Assembly: GCF_034313845.1 (NCBI RefSeq)
Contig: NZ_JAVIWN010000001.1
Origin: Actimicrobium sp034313845
Lineage (GTDB): Bacteria; Pseudomonadota; Gammaproteobacteria; Burkholderiales; Burkholderiaceae_D
Direction: 5' to 3' (one strand)
Length of the DNA stretch: 64,000 bases
Shown: positions 1-9,176 of the stretch, in pieces
Numbering within the stretch: the stretch's first letter is position 1
Layout of the letters: the number at the start of each line of letters is the position of its first letter
The notes under the pieces: model-generated
The model's input: the letters and a program-made list of their open reading frames with translations, nothing else
What the model was told of the DNA's origin: nothing
The model's database searches: none
Made by a program: the position numbers and the translations under genes

Positions 1-153
1 AAAACGGATACCCGGACAGCCGGTCAAATCCAGTTCGCGCACGACCGGTGCAAAGTCATTGCCATCGGCACCCAGTCCGTGCAGCCAGATGACCGCAGCA
101 GTAGGGTTGGGGGAAGATTCGAGGACGATGCAATCGAGCAGGGAAGTGGTCAT
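1..153 (-). CDS. Carboxylesterase / phospholipase family alpha/beta hydrolase (partial, N-terminal 51 residues)
   Basis: This is the start of a minus-strand gene that runs off the left edge of the window. Reading back from the ATG at 153-151 gives 51 residues with the segment AVIWLHGLGADGNDFAPVV. Its HGLG (residues 25-28) is the oxyanion-hole region near the N-terminus of the small carboxylesterase/phospholipase family of alpha/beta hydrolases. Family members are about 220 residues long, cytoplasmic, and hydrolyse short-chain acyl esters or lysophospholipids. The catalytic Ser, Asp and His lie outside the window, so activity cannot be judged. It lies just downstream of mog on the same strand, 19 bases after the mog stop. 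Confidence 0.85.
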   Translation of the reverse strand, partial: MTTSLLDCIVLESSPNPTAAVIWLHGLGADGNDFAPVVRELDLTGCPGIRF

Positions 154-172
154 GGCAAATGGGTGAAAGTGT

Positions 173-802
173 TCAGGCCGGCTTGACCCGCAACGCAGAT
201 TTTGGCCGGAAGACGGTACAGACGGTCGCATCGGTTTCAATGTAAGGACCACCAATGAGGTCGACACAATACGGCACGGCGGCAAAGATCCCGGCGACCA
301 GTTGCTTGCCGTCGGCATCTTTCAAGCCTTCCAGCGTTTCGCGGATCGACTTGGGCTGACCGGGCAAATTCATGATCAGCGCTGCGTGGTCGGCGGTCTC
401 GCGGATCACGGCTACCTGTCGCGACAGGATCGCGGTCGGCACAAACTTCAAGCTGATCTGGCGCATCTGCTCGCCGAACCCAGGCATCTCTTTGGTCGCG
501 ATGGCCAGCGTGGCTTCCGGTGTCACATCACGTCGCGCCGGGCCGGTGCCACCGGTGGTCAGCACCAGATGGCAATGCTCGACATCTACCAGTTCGACCA
601 GTGCGGCTTCAATCGCCACGCGCTCATCCGGAATCAGCCGGGTCACGATAACCCACGGGCTAGTCAGCGCACTGGTGAACCAGTCACGCAAGGCCGGTAT
701 GCCCTGGTCTTCGTAGACCCCGGCGGACGCACGGTCGGATACCGAGATCAGCCCGATGCGCAGCAGATCCGGCTCAGGCAATTCAGTCTTCGTCGCTGTC
801 AT
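173..802 (-). CDS. mog: Molybdopterin adenylyltransferase Mog
   Basis: Mog adenylylates molybdopterin so that molybdate can be inserted to make molybdenum cofactor. The 209-residue protein begins a few residues before the conserved LRIGLISVSDRAS segment. It carries TTGGTGP at about residues 82-88 and NLPG at about 145-148, both typical of the MoeA/MogA nucleotide- and pterin-binding fold. The open frame extends upstream to 910, but that part lies inside darP and looks non-native. The ATG at 802 matches the family N-terminus best; ATGs at 805 and 817 are alternatives. The start overlaps the end of darP by about 20 bases, so the two are probably co-transcribed. Confidence 0.92.
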   Translation of the reverse strand: MTATKTELPEPDLLRIGLISVSDRASAGVYEDQGIPALRDWFTSALTSPWVIVTRLIPDERVAIEAALVELVDVEHCHLVLTTGGTGPARRDVTPEATLAIATKEMPGFGEQMRQISLKFVPTAILSRQVAVIRETADHAALIMNLPGQPKSIRETLEGLKDADGKQLVAGIFAAVPYCVDLIGGPYIETDATVCTVFRPKSALRVKPA

Positions 803-1367
803 CATCGGCTTCGTCATCGGGCTTGGACTTGGCGGCAACCTGCTTGAGGATCTGGAACAGTTCGCGATAGGCCTTGGGCGGCTTGCTTTCAGCTTGTTCC
901 TTGCGCGCATTGCGGATCAGGCCGCGCAGATGCTGGGCATCGAGTTCCGGATTCTGGTCGAGCAGATCGGTCAGGACTTTTTCATCGGTGAGCAATTTGT
1001 CGCGGCGGCGTTCGAGTGCGTGCATCGCATTGGTGTCGGCTTTCGACAGGCCGCGCCAGCTGTCGAGCGTGCGCTGGATGGCGGCCAGTTCGTCGTCGTT
1101 GAGCGTGCGCATTTTTTTGCCAACGTATTGCAACTGGCGGCGACGACCTTCGTGATCCTTGATCAGCTGGCACTCGAGGATGGCGTCGCGCACATCTTCG
1201 GGCATCGGTACGCGCTTGACGCGGTCGCGTGCTTCGGCGACCAGCTCGGCACCGAGCTTTTGCAGCGCAGTCATGTCGCGCTTGAGTTGGGACTTGGAAG
1301 GGCGGTCGTATTCCTGCTCGAACTCGGTCGATTGGAAGCCGCAGTTGCCGCGATTGGGATTAGGCAT
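783..1367 (-). CDS. darP: Ribosome-associated protein DarP (YjgA, DUF615 family)
   Basis: This 194-residue protein is a full-length member of the YjgA/DUF615 family, now named DarP, which associates with the 50S subunit during late assembly in Escherichia coli. It is highly charged and helical, with the family N-terminal pattern RPSKSQLKRDM, and ends in a very acidic tail rich in Asp (about residues 184-194). It is divergent from pmbA, with 82 bases between the two start codons. That arrangement, darP/yjgA back to back with pmbA, is conserved widely in proteobacteria and supports both calls. The 3' end overlaps mog. The sequence shows no enzymatic motif. Confidence 0.93.
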   Translation of the reverse strand: MPNPNRGNCGFQSTEFEQEYDRPSKSQLKRDMTALQKLGAELVAEARDRVKRVPMPEDVRDAILECQLIKDHEGRRRQLQYVGKKMRTLNDDELAAIQRTLDSWRGLSKADTNAMHALERRRDKLLTDEKVLTDLLDQNPELDAQHLRGLIRNARKEQAESKPPKAYRELFQILKQVAAKSKPDDEADDDSDED

Positions 1368-1449
1368 GATGAAGTGGTAAGGCGCAAAGCCATTCTGTAA
1401 ACGACTGCTATGATAACCTCTTTACCGCCCAGCCCCCCGAAATCCGTCC

Positions 1450-2814
1450 ATGAGCGCACCCGTCTTTAGTCATACCCAAGAGCAAATGCAGCAACTGACG
1501 CAAGATGTGTTGCGCTACGCCCGGCAACGCGGTGCGTCGGACGCCTCCGTCGAAGTCAATGAAGGTCAGGGACTGGCGGTAACGGTGCGCAAGGGCCGGG
1601 TCGACACCATCGAACAGAACAAGGACAAGGGCGTGTCGGTGACCCTGTATCTCGGCACTGAAGGTCATCTGCGCAGCGGCAATGCCGATACGTCCGACTT
1701 CTCGCAGCAGGCATTGAAAGCCACCGTCGAAGCGGCCTGGAATATCGCCCGCTTCACGGCCGAAGACAATTGTGCCGGCTTGCCCGATCCCGATCAGTAC
1801 GAAAAAAATCCGCGTGACCTGCAGCTCTACCACCATTGGGATATCGATACGGCGCAGGCCGTGTCGCTGGCGCAGCGCTGCGAGGCAGCGGCATTTGCCG
1901 TCGACCCGCGCGTGACCAACAGCGAAGGCGCGGGTGTCTACGCGCAGCACTCGCAATTCGTGATGGCGAACACGCGCGATTTCACGGGCGGCTATGCGTT
2001 TTCACGGCACACGATGTCGGTCTCGCCGATCACCGGTCGCGGTGCCGGCATGCAGCGCGATGACTGGTATTCGTCGCAGCGCGATCCGCAGCGGCTGGCC
2101 AGTCCTGAAGCCATTGGTCGCTATGCGGCAGAACGCGCGCTGGCCCGGCTGCGGGCGCGCAAACTGTCGACCCGCAAATGTGCCGTGCTGTTTGAAGCGC
2201 CGCTGGCGGTTGGCTTGCTAGGGACCTTTATGCAGGCGGTTTCGGGTGGCGCGCTGTATCGCAAGTCGACCTTCTTGCTCGACTCGCTCGGCAAGCAAGC
2301 GTTGTCCGACCATATCCGTATTGCCGAAGATCCGTACATTATCGGCGCCGTCGGCTCGGCCCCGTTTGATGATGAAGGCTGTCGAACACGTGCGCGTGAC
2401 GTCGTCGTCGACGGCATCGTGCAAGGCTATTTTTTGTCGACCTATTCGGCGCGCAAGCTGGGCATGCCCAGTACCGGCAATGCCGGCGGCTCGCATAACC
2501 TGACCATGTCGTCCACTCGCACCAAACCGACCGACGACTTCAAGGCCATGCTCGACAAGCTGGGGACCGGCTTGCTGGTCACCGAACTGATGGGCGAGGG
2601 CACCAACTATGTCACCGGCGATTACTCGCGCGGCGCGTCCGGCTTCTGGGTCGAGGGCGGCGTGATCCAGTATCCGGTCGAAGAAATCACCATCGCCGGC
2701 AATATGCAAACCATGTTCAAACAGATCGTCGCGATCGGTGCCGACACCTATTTGCGTGGCACCAAGCAAACCGGGTCGGTGCTCATCGAGAGCATGACGA
2801 TTGCGGGCGACTGA
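1450..2814 (+). CDS. pmbA: Metalloprotease-related protein PmbA (TldE)
   Basis: PmbA (TldE) partners with TldD in a soluble protease that matures or degrades small peptides such as microcins and the antitoxin CcdA. The 454-residue product has normal family length. It shows the N-terminal beta-rich region (VTVRKGRVDTIEQNKDKG), the central KCAVLFEAP segment, the GNAGGSHNLTMS region and the C-terminal MGEGTNYVTGDYSRGASG motif of the TldD/PmbA family. PmbA itself normally lacks the zinc ligands of TldD, and no HExxxH motif was noticed here. It is divergent from darP and convergent with cheB, whose stop is only about 10 bases away. No strong Shine-Dalgarno sequence precedes the ATG. Confidence 0.95.
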   Translation: MSAPVFSHTQEQMQQLTQDVLRYARQRGASDASVEVNEGQGLAVTVRKGRVDTIEQNKDKGVSVTLYLGTEGHLRSGNADTSDFSQQALKATVEAAWNIARFTAEDNCAGLPDPDQYEKNPRDLQLYHHWDIDTAQAVSLAQRCEAAAFAVDPRVTNSEGAGVYAQHSQFVMANTRDFTGGYAFSRHTMSVSPITGRGAGMQRDDWYSSQRDPQRLASPEAIGRYAAERALARLRARKLSTRKCAVLFEAPLAVGLLGTFMQAVSGGALYRKSTFLLDSLGKQALSDHIRIAEDPYIIGAVGSAPFDDEGCRTRARDVVVDGIVQGYFLSTYSARKLGMPSTGNAGGSHNLTMSSTRTKPTDDFKAMLDKLGTGLLVTELMGEGTNYVTGDYSRGASGFWVEGGVIQYPVEEITIAGNMQTMFKQIVAIGADTYLRGTKQTGSVLIESMTIAGD

Positions 2815-2824
2815 CCAGCCGGCT

Positions 2825-3874
2825 TCACAACTGCTGCAGGATCTCGCGTCCGATTCCGCCTAGTGGCACGATCTTGTCGACCGCATTGAGCTTGATGGCT
2901 TCTTTCGGCATGCCAAAGACGACACAGCTTTCTTCATCCTGCGCCAGCGTGCGGGCTCCGGCCTGACGCATTTCCAGTAATCCCAGTGCGCCATCGTCGC
3001 CCATCCCGGTCATGATCACGCCGAGCGCGTTGGCCCCCGCGCTTCGGGCCACCGACCGGAACAGCACATCGACGGATGGCCGGTGCCGGTTGACCAGCGG
3101 GCCGTCGATGACATCGACAAAATACTGGGCACCGACGCGGCGCAGCAGCATGTGCTTGCCACCCGGCGCGATCAATGCCAGACCCTGCACGACGCGATCC
3201 TTGTGACGCGCTTCGCGCACTTCGATCTGGCACAGCGTATTGAGGCGGGCAGCGAATTCGGCCGTAAATTTTTCCGGCATGTGCTGCACGATGACGATGC
3301 CCGGCGCGACGCGCGGCAAGGCCATCAGCACTTTTTCGAGCGCCTGCGTGCCGCCGGTCGAGGTACCCAGCGCAACGATATGCTGGGTGGTCTGGATCAT
3401 CGCGCCATGACCGGCCGCCGGTGGCAGGATCGCGTCGGCGCTGAGTTTTTCGACCACCACCAGGCGTTTGATGTTGGCCTTCGCGGCCGTCTTGACGGCA
3501 TTGAGCAAGTCATTCGAATGATCGCTGAGGAATTGCTTGAGGCCCAGCTTGGGCTTGGTGATGATGGCCACCGCCCCGGCGGCCAGCGCTTCGATCGAGG
3601 TGCGGGCACCGGCTTCGGTCAGTGTCGAGCAGATCACCACTGGCGTCGGACGTTCACGCATGATCTGGCGCAAAAAGGTCAGGCCATCCATGCGCGGCAT
3701 TTCAATGTCGAGCACGATCACGTCTGGCCACTGGGTCTTCATGCGTATCATCGCCAGCAGCGGATCGGCCACAGCGCTGATCACCTCGATCTGCGGATCG
3801 GCGTTCAGCATTGCACCCAGTACCTGGCGCACGACGGCTGAATCATCGATCAGCATGACCTTGATCGGTTTCAT
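2825..3874 (-). CDS. cheB: Chemotaxis response regulator protein-glutamate methylesterase CheB
   Basis: CheB removes methyl groups from, and deamidates, chemoreceptors when phosphorylated by CheA. The 349-residue protein has an N-terminal receiver domain (acidic pair D10-D11, phosphorylation site D56 in LDIEMP, Lys in ITKPK near 107) and a C-terminal methylesterase domain. The catalytic triad is visible: S172 in GTSTGG, H198 in QHMP and D293/D294 in MGDDG. It is the last gene of the minus-strand chemosensory operon, 46 bases after cheR. CheR and CheB together form the adaptation module for the MCPs encoded upstream. Length and motifs are complete. Confidence 0.96.
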   Translation of the reverse strand: MKPIKVMLIDDSAVVRQVLGAMLNADPQIEVISAVADPLLAMIRMKTQWPDVIVLDIEMPRMDGLTFLRQIMRERPTPVVICSTLTEAGARTSIEALAAGAVAIITKPKLGLKQFLSDHSNDLLNAVKTAAKANIKRLVVVEKLSADAILPPAAGHGAMIQTTQHIVALGTSTGGTQALEKVLMALPRVAPGIVIVQHMPEKFTAEFAARLNTLCQIEVREARHKDRVVQGLALIAPGGKHMLLRRVGAQYFVDVIDGPLVNRHRPSVDVLFRSVARSAGANALGVIMTGMGDDGALGLLEMRQAGARTLAQDEESCVVFGMPKEAIKLNAVDKIVPLGGIGREILQQL

Positions 3875-3920
3875 GGATGGTGCCGGAAAAAATACGATTG
3901 CATCAGGGGCGCGCTTCTTG

Positions 3921-4727
3921 TTACGGCTTGCGATAAATCGAGGGTGACAGCGTTTCGACGGCGCTCGTGATGTCGTTCAGGCTTTCCGAATGGCCGATGC
4001 AGAAATGGCCGCCCGGCCTGAGTTTCGACAGCACCCGCGCAACCACGTCGCGCTTGGTGTCATCGCTGAAATAGATCATCACGTTGCGCAGAAAAATCAC
4101 GTCGAACAGGCCCATTTCCGGCAGCTGGTCGTTCAGGTTAACTTGCGCGAAGCGCACCTTGTTGCGGATGGCGCGGTCGATCAGCAAGGTGCCTGCGTGG
4201 TTGCCGCCACCCTTGAGGCAATAGCGCGTCAGATAGACGGGCGGGATATGGTCGGTGCGCTGCATCGAGTAATGGCCGCTGCGCGCACCGTGCAGCACGC
4301 TGCTGCTGATATCGGAGCCGAACACTTCCCACGGCGTGCTGGCCAGGCTGTCGGCCAGCACCATCGCCATGCTGTAGGCTTCCTCGCCGGTCGAACTGGC
4401 CGCGCTCCAGACGCGAAAGGGCTGGCCCCGGCCGACCGCTGCCAGTGCCCGTGCACGCAAAAAATCGAAGTGCGCCGGTTCGCGGAAAAAATAGGTTTCG
4501 TTGGTCGTCAGCAGGTCGATGGCGAGCTGGACTTCTTCCGGCTTTTGACGGTTGCCGAGCAGCTGGTAATAAGCCCCATAGCTATCGAGCTGGTAATGCG
4601 CGAGTCGCTTGGCCAGGCGACCGCTGACCAATGCTTTTTTCGACGCCGACAGCGTGATGCCGGCGGCGTCGAAAATGAAGCGCTGAAATTGACCAAACTC
4701 CTGGTCGGTAATGACGGGCAGGCTCAT
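3921..4727 (-). CDS. cheR: Chemotaxis protein methyltransferase CheR
   Basis: CheR transfers methyl groups from S-adenosylmethionine to receptor glutamates. The 268-residue protein has the helical N-terminal domain, the TNETYFFRE motif (residues 75-83), the SAM-binding STGEE (112-116) and the RNVMIYF segment (214-220). In the beta-subdomain it carries a glycine-rich loop, GGGNHAG (173-179). This resembles the GTGPHEG loop recalled for the Salmonella enzyme, which binds a C-terminal receptor pentapeptide. That fits the MCP two genes upstream, which ends in a pentapeptide of the right pattern. The start lies 6 bases after the cheW stop, so the two are translationally close. Confidence 0.96.
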   Translation of the reverse strand: MSLPVITDQEFGQFQRFIFDAAGITLSASKKALVSGRLAKRLAHYQLDSYGAYYQLLGNRQKPEEVQLAIDLLTTNETYFFREPAHFDFLRARALAAVGRGQPFRVWSAASSTGEEAYSMAMVLADSLASTPWEVFGSDISSSVLHGARSGHYSMQRTDHIPPVYLTRYCLKGGGNHAGTLLIDRAIRNKVRFAQVNLNDQLPEMGLFDVIFLRNVMIYFSDDTKRDVVARVLSKLRPGGHFCIGHSESLNDITSAVETLSPSIYRKP

Positions 4728-4733
4728 CGTCGC

Positions 4734-5300
4734 TCAGGAGGCCAGTGCCGGTGGTGACTCGCTCAGTTGCGCCAGCGCGCCCAGTTCCTGGATCGACAGC
4801 ACGCGGCTGATGTCGAGCAGGATCACGAACTTGCCGTTGACCTTGCCCATGCCCGCGATGAAGTCGGTGCGGATGCGCGCACCGAAAGCCGGTGCCGGTT
4901 CGATGTCGGCATCCGGAATATCGAGCACCGCATTGACCGCATCCACCACCAGACCCATGTCGTGGGTCATCTCCTGCCGTTCGCCATCGGCGGCCTCGAC
5001 TTCGACGATGACGGTGCAGGTGCGCTTGGTGATGATGGTGGGCTGCTTGCCGAAGCGGGACGCCAGGTCCATCACCGGGACCACTGCACCGCGCAAGTTG
5101 ATCACGCCGAGTATGCATTCGGGCATCATCGGCACGCGCGTCAGGCCGTCGTATTCGATGATTTCCTTGATGCCGAGAATACCGATGGCGAACATTTCGC
5201 CACCGAGCAGAAAGGTCAGATACTGCTTGGGTCCGCTGGCTACCGGCGCATTTTTTGCGACGACCAGTGCCTTGTTGTCGGTCTGCACAAGTGCATTCAT
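4734..5300 (-). CDS. cheW: Chemotaxis coupling protein CheW
   Basis: CheW links receptors to the kinase CheA in the signalling array. The 188-residue protein is a single CheW domain with the characteristic segments YLTFLLGGEMFAIGI, VINLRGAVVPVMDL and FIAGMGKVNGKFVILLD. It has an N-terminal extension of about 27 residues before the domain. It lies 11 bases downstream of the MCP gene and 6 bases upstream of cheR. This places it in the same transcript as the receptor it probably couples to CheA. No second domain or receiver is attached, so it is a plain CheW rather than CheV. Confidence 0.96.
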   Translation of the reverse strand: MNALVQTDNKALVVAKNAPVASGPKQYLTFLLGGEMFAIGILGIKEIIEYDGLTRVPMMPECILGVINLRGAVVPVMDLASRFGKQPTIITKRTCTVIVEVEAADGERQEMTHDMGLVVDAVNAVLDIPDADIEPAPAFGARIRTDFIAGMGKVNGKFVILLDISRVLSIQELGALAQLSESPPALAS

Positions 5301-5311
5301 GGTCGCTGCTT

Positions 5312-6967
5312 TCAGAAACGAGTGAACTGGGATTCGTCGAGCTCACCGACGCTGGCCCGGGCCAGTGCGACGGCTGGCTTGTTGCCGCCGGCTTTCGGTC
5401 CGCCCTTGTTGCTGCCATAGTTGCGCACCGGTGCGGATTGGCCAATGTTGCGGGCCATGCCGTCGAGCTTGAAGAACGACATCGTCGCTTGCAGTTGCTC
5501 GGCCTGGCTGCTCATTTCTTCGGCAGTCGCTGCCAGTTCTTCCGAGCTGGAGGCATTTTGCTGCGTGGTCTGGCTCAATTGCATCACGGCTGCGTTGATC
5601 TGGCTGACACCGGACGATTGCTCGCTTGAGGCAGCGGCAATTTCCTGCACCAGGTCCGAGGTCTTGCGAATGCTTGGCACCATTTCGTCAAGCAGCTTGC
5701 CGGCTTTTTCGGCCAGGTCAACGCTGCTGGTGGCGAGTTCGCCGATCTCTTGCGCGGCGATCTGGCTGCGTTCTGCCAGCTTGCGCACTTCGGCGGCAAC
5801 CACCGCAAAACCCTTGCCGTGTTCGCCGGCGCGGGCGGCTTCGATTGCTGCATTCAACGCCAGCAAATTGGTTTGATAAGCGATGTCGTCGATGATGCCG
5901 ATCTTGCGGGCGATCTGCTTCATGGCCGCGACGGTGGCATTGACCGACACGCCGCCTTCGGCTGCTTCACGCGCGGCCTTGCTGGCCATGCCATCGGTGA
6001 CCTTGGCGTTCTCGGTATTTTGCGCAATCGATGACGACATCTGCTCGATCGAGGCGCTGGTTTCTTCGACGCTGGCGGCTTGTTCGCTGGAGGCTTGCGA
6101 CAGCGACAGCGAGGTGGCGCTGACTTCTTCGGAAGCGCTGGCCAATGCCTGCGCACCGCTGTTGACGTCGGAGACCACTTGCGACAGCTTGGCGATCATC
6201 GCCTGCATCGAACGCAGCATCTGGCCGGTTTCGTCCTTTGCCGTTGATTCGATCCGCACGGTCAGATCGCCTTCAGCCAGCCGGTTGGCCGCCTCACGCG
6301 CCTTGTTCAACGGGGTCGTCACGCTGCGGCTGATGAGGACGCCGAGCGCGATGCCGAGCAGCACGCCGATGGCGATTGCCGCCAGCATCAGCGTGCGGCT
6401 GTTTTCGTAGATTGCGGTGGTTTCGGCTGAGGTTTCCTTGGCACGATTTTCCTTGATGACGGTCAGTTCGGTCATCTGGTCATCGATGACATTGGCTTTC
6501 GCGCGCGACTCGAGAAGAGCCTTGATCAACGCCTCGCTGCGCTGTTGCAATGGCTCGGCACCCGCCAGTGTCAGTACTTGCTGCATGTCGCGCTGGTAGT
6601 CCTCCCAGTTCTTGTCGAAGGAAACGAAGATTTCCTTTGCGCGCGTCGAGTTGAACAAGGGCCGCGATTTCGTCAGCAAGTCTTTGACGGCAGCACTGCT
6701 CTTGGTGATGGAGGCGAGATGGATGGCGCGCTCATCCTGAGTCGTCGCCAGCAGGAAGTTGGCACGTGCGCGGCCAATATAGATCAGGTTGATGTTGGCT
6801 TCCTTGACCAGCGAGACGCCCATCAGTTCCTGCTGATACATTACATCGGCCATGTCGTTGATCCGGTTGGCGCTGTTGATGCCGATCCCCCCCACCACGA
6901 TGCTGATGGCCGCGACAAGGATGAAGCCGACTAGCAGTCGTACGCCGATTTTGATATTGGAAAACAT
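5312..6967 (-). CDS. Methyl-accepting chemotaxis protein with C-terminal CheR-binding pentapeptide
   Basis: This is a transmembrane chemoreceptor of 551 residues. It has a first membrane segment (about 11-31), a periplasmic four-helix-bundle region (about 32-190) with no PAS or Cache motif evident, a second membrane segment (about 192-213), a HAMP domain and a cytoplasmic signalling hairpin. The hairpin tip contains NLLALNAAIEAARAGEHGKG. The last residues are SQFTRF. The final five (QFTRF, 547-551) fit the pattern x-aromatic-x-x-aromatic of receptor tails that tether CheR, and a flexible linker rich in Gly, Asn and Lys precedes them. The ligand cannot be predicted. It lies in the operon between cheA and cheW. 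Confidence 0.93.
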   Translation of the reverse strand: MFSNIKIGVRLLVGFILVAAISIVVGGIGINSANRINDMADVMYQQELMGVSLVKEANINLIYIGRARANFLLATTQDERAIHLASITKSSAAVKDLLTKSRPLFNSTRAKEIFVSFDKNWEDYQRDMQQVLTLAGAEPLQQRSEALIKALLESRAKANVIDDQMTELTVIKENRAKETSAETTAIYENSRTLMLAAIAIGVLLGIALGVLISRSVTTPLNKAREAANRLAEGDLTVRIESTAKDETGQMLRSMQAMIAKLSQVVSDVNSGAQALASASEEVSATSLSLSQASSEQAASVEETSASIEQMSSSIAQNTENAKVTDGMASKAAREAAEGGVSVNATVAAMKQIARKIGIIDDIAYQTNLLALNAAIEAARAGEHGKGFAVVAAEVRKLAERSQIAAQEIGELATSSVDLAEKAGKLLDEMVPSIRKTSDLVQEIAAASSEQSSGVSQINAAVMQLSQTTQQNASSSEELAATAEEMSSQAEQLQATMSFFKLDGMARNIGQSAPVRNYGSNKGGPKAGGNKPAVALARASVGELDESQFTRF

Positions 6968-7016
6968 GATGGGTCCTGTGGGTAAAGTGAGCGAAGGCGT
7001 GGTGGGTTAAAAAAAT

Positions 7017-9176
7017 TTATCCGGGAATCGGATGACTACGGGTGAGACTGGCTTGTCTGACGAGTGCGGGCACATCGAGGATTAGCGCGACATCGCCGCT
7101 GCCCAGAATGGTCGAACCACTGATGCAATCGACCTGGCTGAACAATTGGCCAAGTGGCTTGATGACGGTCTGGAATTCGCCGAGCAGGGTGTCGACCACG
7201 AGGCCGGCACGTTGTCCGGCATGTTTGAGGACGACGATATTTTCGCGTCGGGCCGGCGCACCACTAACGCTGAACAAATCGCGCAACCGGATGAACGGCA
7301 ACACGCTGCCACGCAGGTCGGTGTAATCGTGGCCGGGTTCGGCGCTGTATTCGATGCATTCCTCGATCATGTCGAGCGGGATCGCAAACACCGACTTGCC
7401 GATCTCGACCATGAAGCCATCGATGATCGCCAGCGTCAGCGGCAGGCGCACGGTGACGGTGGTGCCGACACCTTCGGCGCTGGTGACATTGACGCTGCCG
7501 CGCAGTGCGGTGATGTTGCGTTTGACGACATCCATGCCGACACCGCGACCGGACAGGTTGGTCACTTCGGCAGCAGTCGAGAAGCCGGGTTCGAAGATCA
7601 GGTCGTAAATTTCGCTATCACTGAGTTCGCGGCCGGCATCGACCAGTCCGCGTTCGATGGCCTTGGCGAGGATGCGTTCGCGCTTGAGTCCGCCGCCATC
7701 GTCGCTGACGGTGATGACGATCGCGCCGGAATCATGGTAAGCGTCCAGCGTGACGCGGCCACGCGCCGGCTTGCCGCTGGCCAGTCGGATTGCCGCCGGT
7801 TCGATGCCGTGGTCGATCGCATTGCGCACCAGATGCAGCAGCGGGTCGCCGATTTTTTCGACGACGGTCTTGTCGAGTTCGGTCTCTTCGCCGTGGATAT
7901 CGAGCGCAATGTCCTTGCCGATTTCGCGCGAGACATCGTGCACGACACGCTGGAAACGGTTGAAGGTCGCGCCGATTTTTACCATCCGCAGTTGCAGCGC
8001 GCTGTCGCGCACTTCCTGCACCAGACTCGATAGTTTCGAGCTGCTTTCCTGTAACTCGCTGTTCTGGGCCCGGCGGGCGATCAGGTTCACGCCGGCCCCG
8101 GCGATGATGAGCTCGCCGACCAGATTGATGAGCTGGTCAAGCTTGTCGGCATCGACGCGGATCGACCGATTTTCTGGCGTGCCGGTGTCGCGCACTTGCT
8201 GCTGACGGGTCAATGCGGCATCGACGACGGCCGGTTGCACCAGCAATTGTTCAATCAGGATGACGCCGATGGGTGTGGCCGGATGGTGGCTTTGGGTCGC
8301 GAGTGCAAGGTCCAGTTCACGCACGGTCAGCGTGCCGCAGCGCACCAGCAGTTCGCCCAGCTTCGCCGGTTGTCCGGTCGATGCATTGAGCAGGCTGACG
8401 TAGTCGTCGATCAGGCTGTGTGGTGGCAGGATGTGGAGCTGGCAATCGTCGTGCACGAACTCGAAAATGCTTTCGAGGGTGGCTTTGTCCGCGTCAGTGC
8501 GCAAGGCAATTTCAAAGCCGAGGTAGCAGCTTTCCGGATTCATGGTGGCGGCGTCCGGAATGGCATCGGTCAGTGTCGCGATGCCGACGATGCTGCCCAT
8601 GGTTTCCATATAGCGTAAAAACGAGAGCGGATCCATGCCGTTACGCAGCACGTCGGCACCGAAGCGGATCGAGATGTGCCAGTGATCGGCATCCACACCC
8701 GTATAGGGAATCCGCTCGACCGTATCGACGCTGGTGGCGGTTGCGATGGTCACCACGCTGACCGGCAGGTTGCCTGGTGCCGGACTGTCCAGATAAGCCG
8801 ACAAGTGCGCAATCAGCGGCGTGCCTTGCGCTTGCAATGCCTCGTCGAGACCGTCGTGGCCCGCCGCGACCGCGTCGACCAGCCGACCGATCTGGTCACA
8901 GCATCCCAGCAGCAAGCTCACCAGTGCTTCGGTGATGGGCAGTTTGCCGTCACGCACGCGATCAAGCACGCTTTCGACGACATGCGTGAAGGCGACGATA
9001 TGGTCCAGTCCGAACAGACCGGAGGAGCCCTTGATGGTATGGGCGGCGCGAAAAATCGCATTCACCAGTTCCTCTTTGGGCTCGGCCTGCATGACCACCA
9101 GTAGCGAATCTTCCATCTCGATTAACAGTTCGCGGCATTCGGAAAAAAACGTTTGCAGTGCGTCGTCGAGGTTCAT
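7017..9176 (-). CDS. cheA: Chemotaxis histidine kinase CheA
   Basis: CheA autophosphorylates and passes phosphate to CheY and CheB. The 719-residue protein begins with an HPt (P1) domain with H46 in the motif AAHTIKGSSG. The C-terminal half has the dimerisation region (DKLDQLINLVGELIIAG), the HATPase domain with the nucleotide-binding GRGVGMDVVKRNI, and a CheW-like P5 domain. The middle, about residues 160-330, does not read as a classical CheY-binding P2 domain. It contains a HWHISIRFGADV segment typical of an alternative CheA insert and a GELLVRCGTLT segment of unknown role. Its ATG overlaps the stop of the STAS gene (ATGA), implying coupled translation. All catalytic boxes appear intact. 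Confidence 0.95.
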   Translation of the reverse strand: MNLDDALQTFFSECRELLIEMEDSLLVVMQAEPKEELVNAIFRAAHTIKGSSGLFGLDHIVAFTHVVESVLDRVRDGKLPITEALVSLLLGCCDQIGRLVDAVAAGHDGLDEALQAQGTPLIAHLSAYLDSPAPGNLPVSVVTIATATSVDTVERIPYTGVDADHWHISIRFGADVLRNGMDPLSFLRYMETMGSIVGIATLTDAIPDAATMNPESCYLGFEIALRTDADKATLESIFEFVHDDCQLHILPPHSLIDDYVSLLNASTGQPAKLGELLVRCGTLTVRELDLALATQSHHPATPIGVILIEQLLVQPAVVDAALTRQQQVRDTGTPENRSIRVDADKLDQLINLVGELIIAGAGVNLIARRAQNSELQESSSKLSSLVQEVRDSALQLRMVKIGATFNRFQRVVHDVSREIGKDIALDIHGEETELDKTVVEKIGDPLLHLVRNAIDHGIEPAAIRLASGKPARGRVTLDAYHDSGAIVITVSDDGGGLKRERILAKAIERGLVDAGRELSDSEIYDLIFEPGFSTAAEVTNLSGRGVGMDVVKRNITALRGSVNVTSAEGVGTTVTVRLPLTLAIIDGFMVEIGKSVFAIPLDMIEECIEYSAEPGHDYTDLRGSVLPFIRLRDLFSVSGAPARRENIVVLKHAGQRAGLVVDTLLGEFQTVIKPLGQLFSQVDCISGSTILGSGDVALILDVPALVRQASLTRSHPIPG

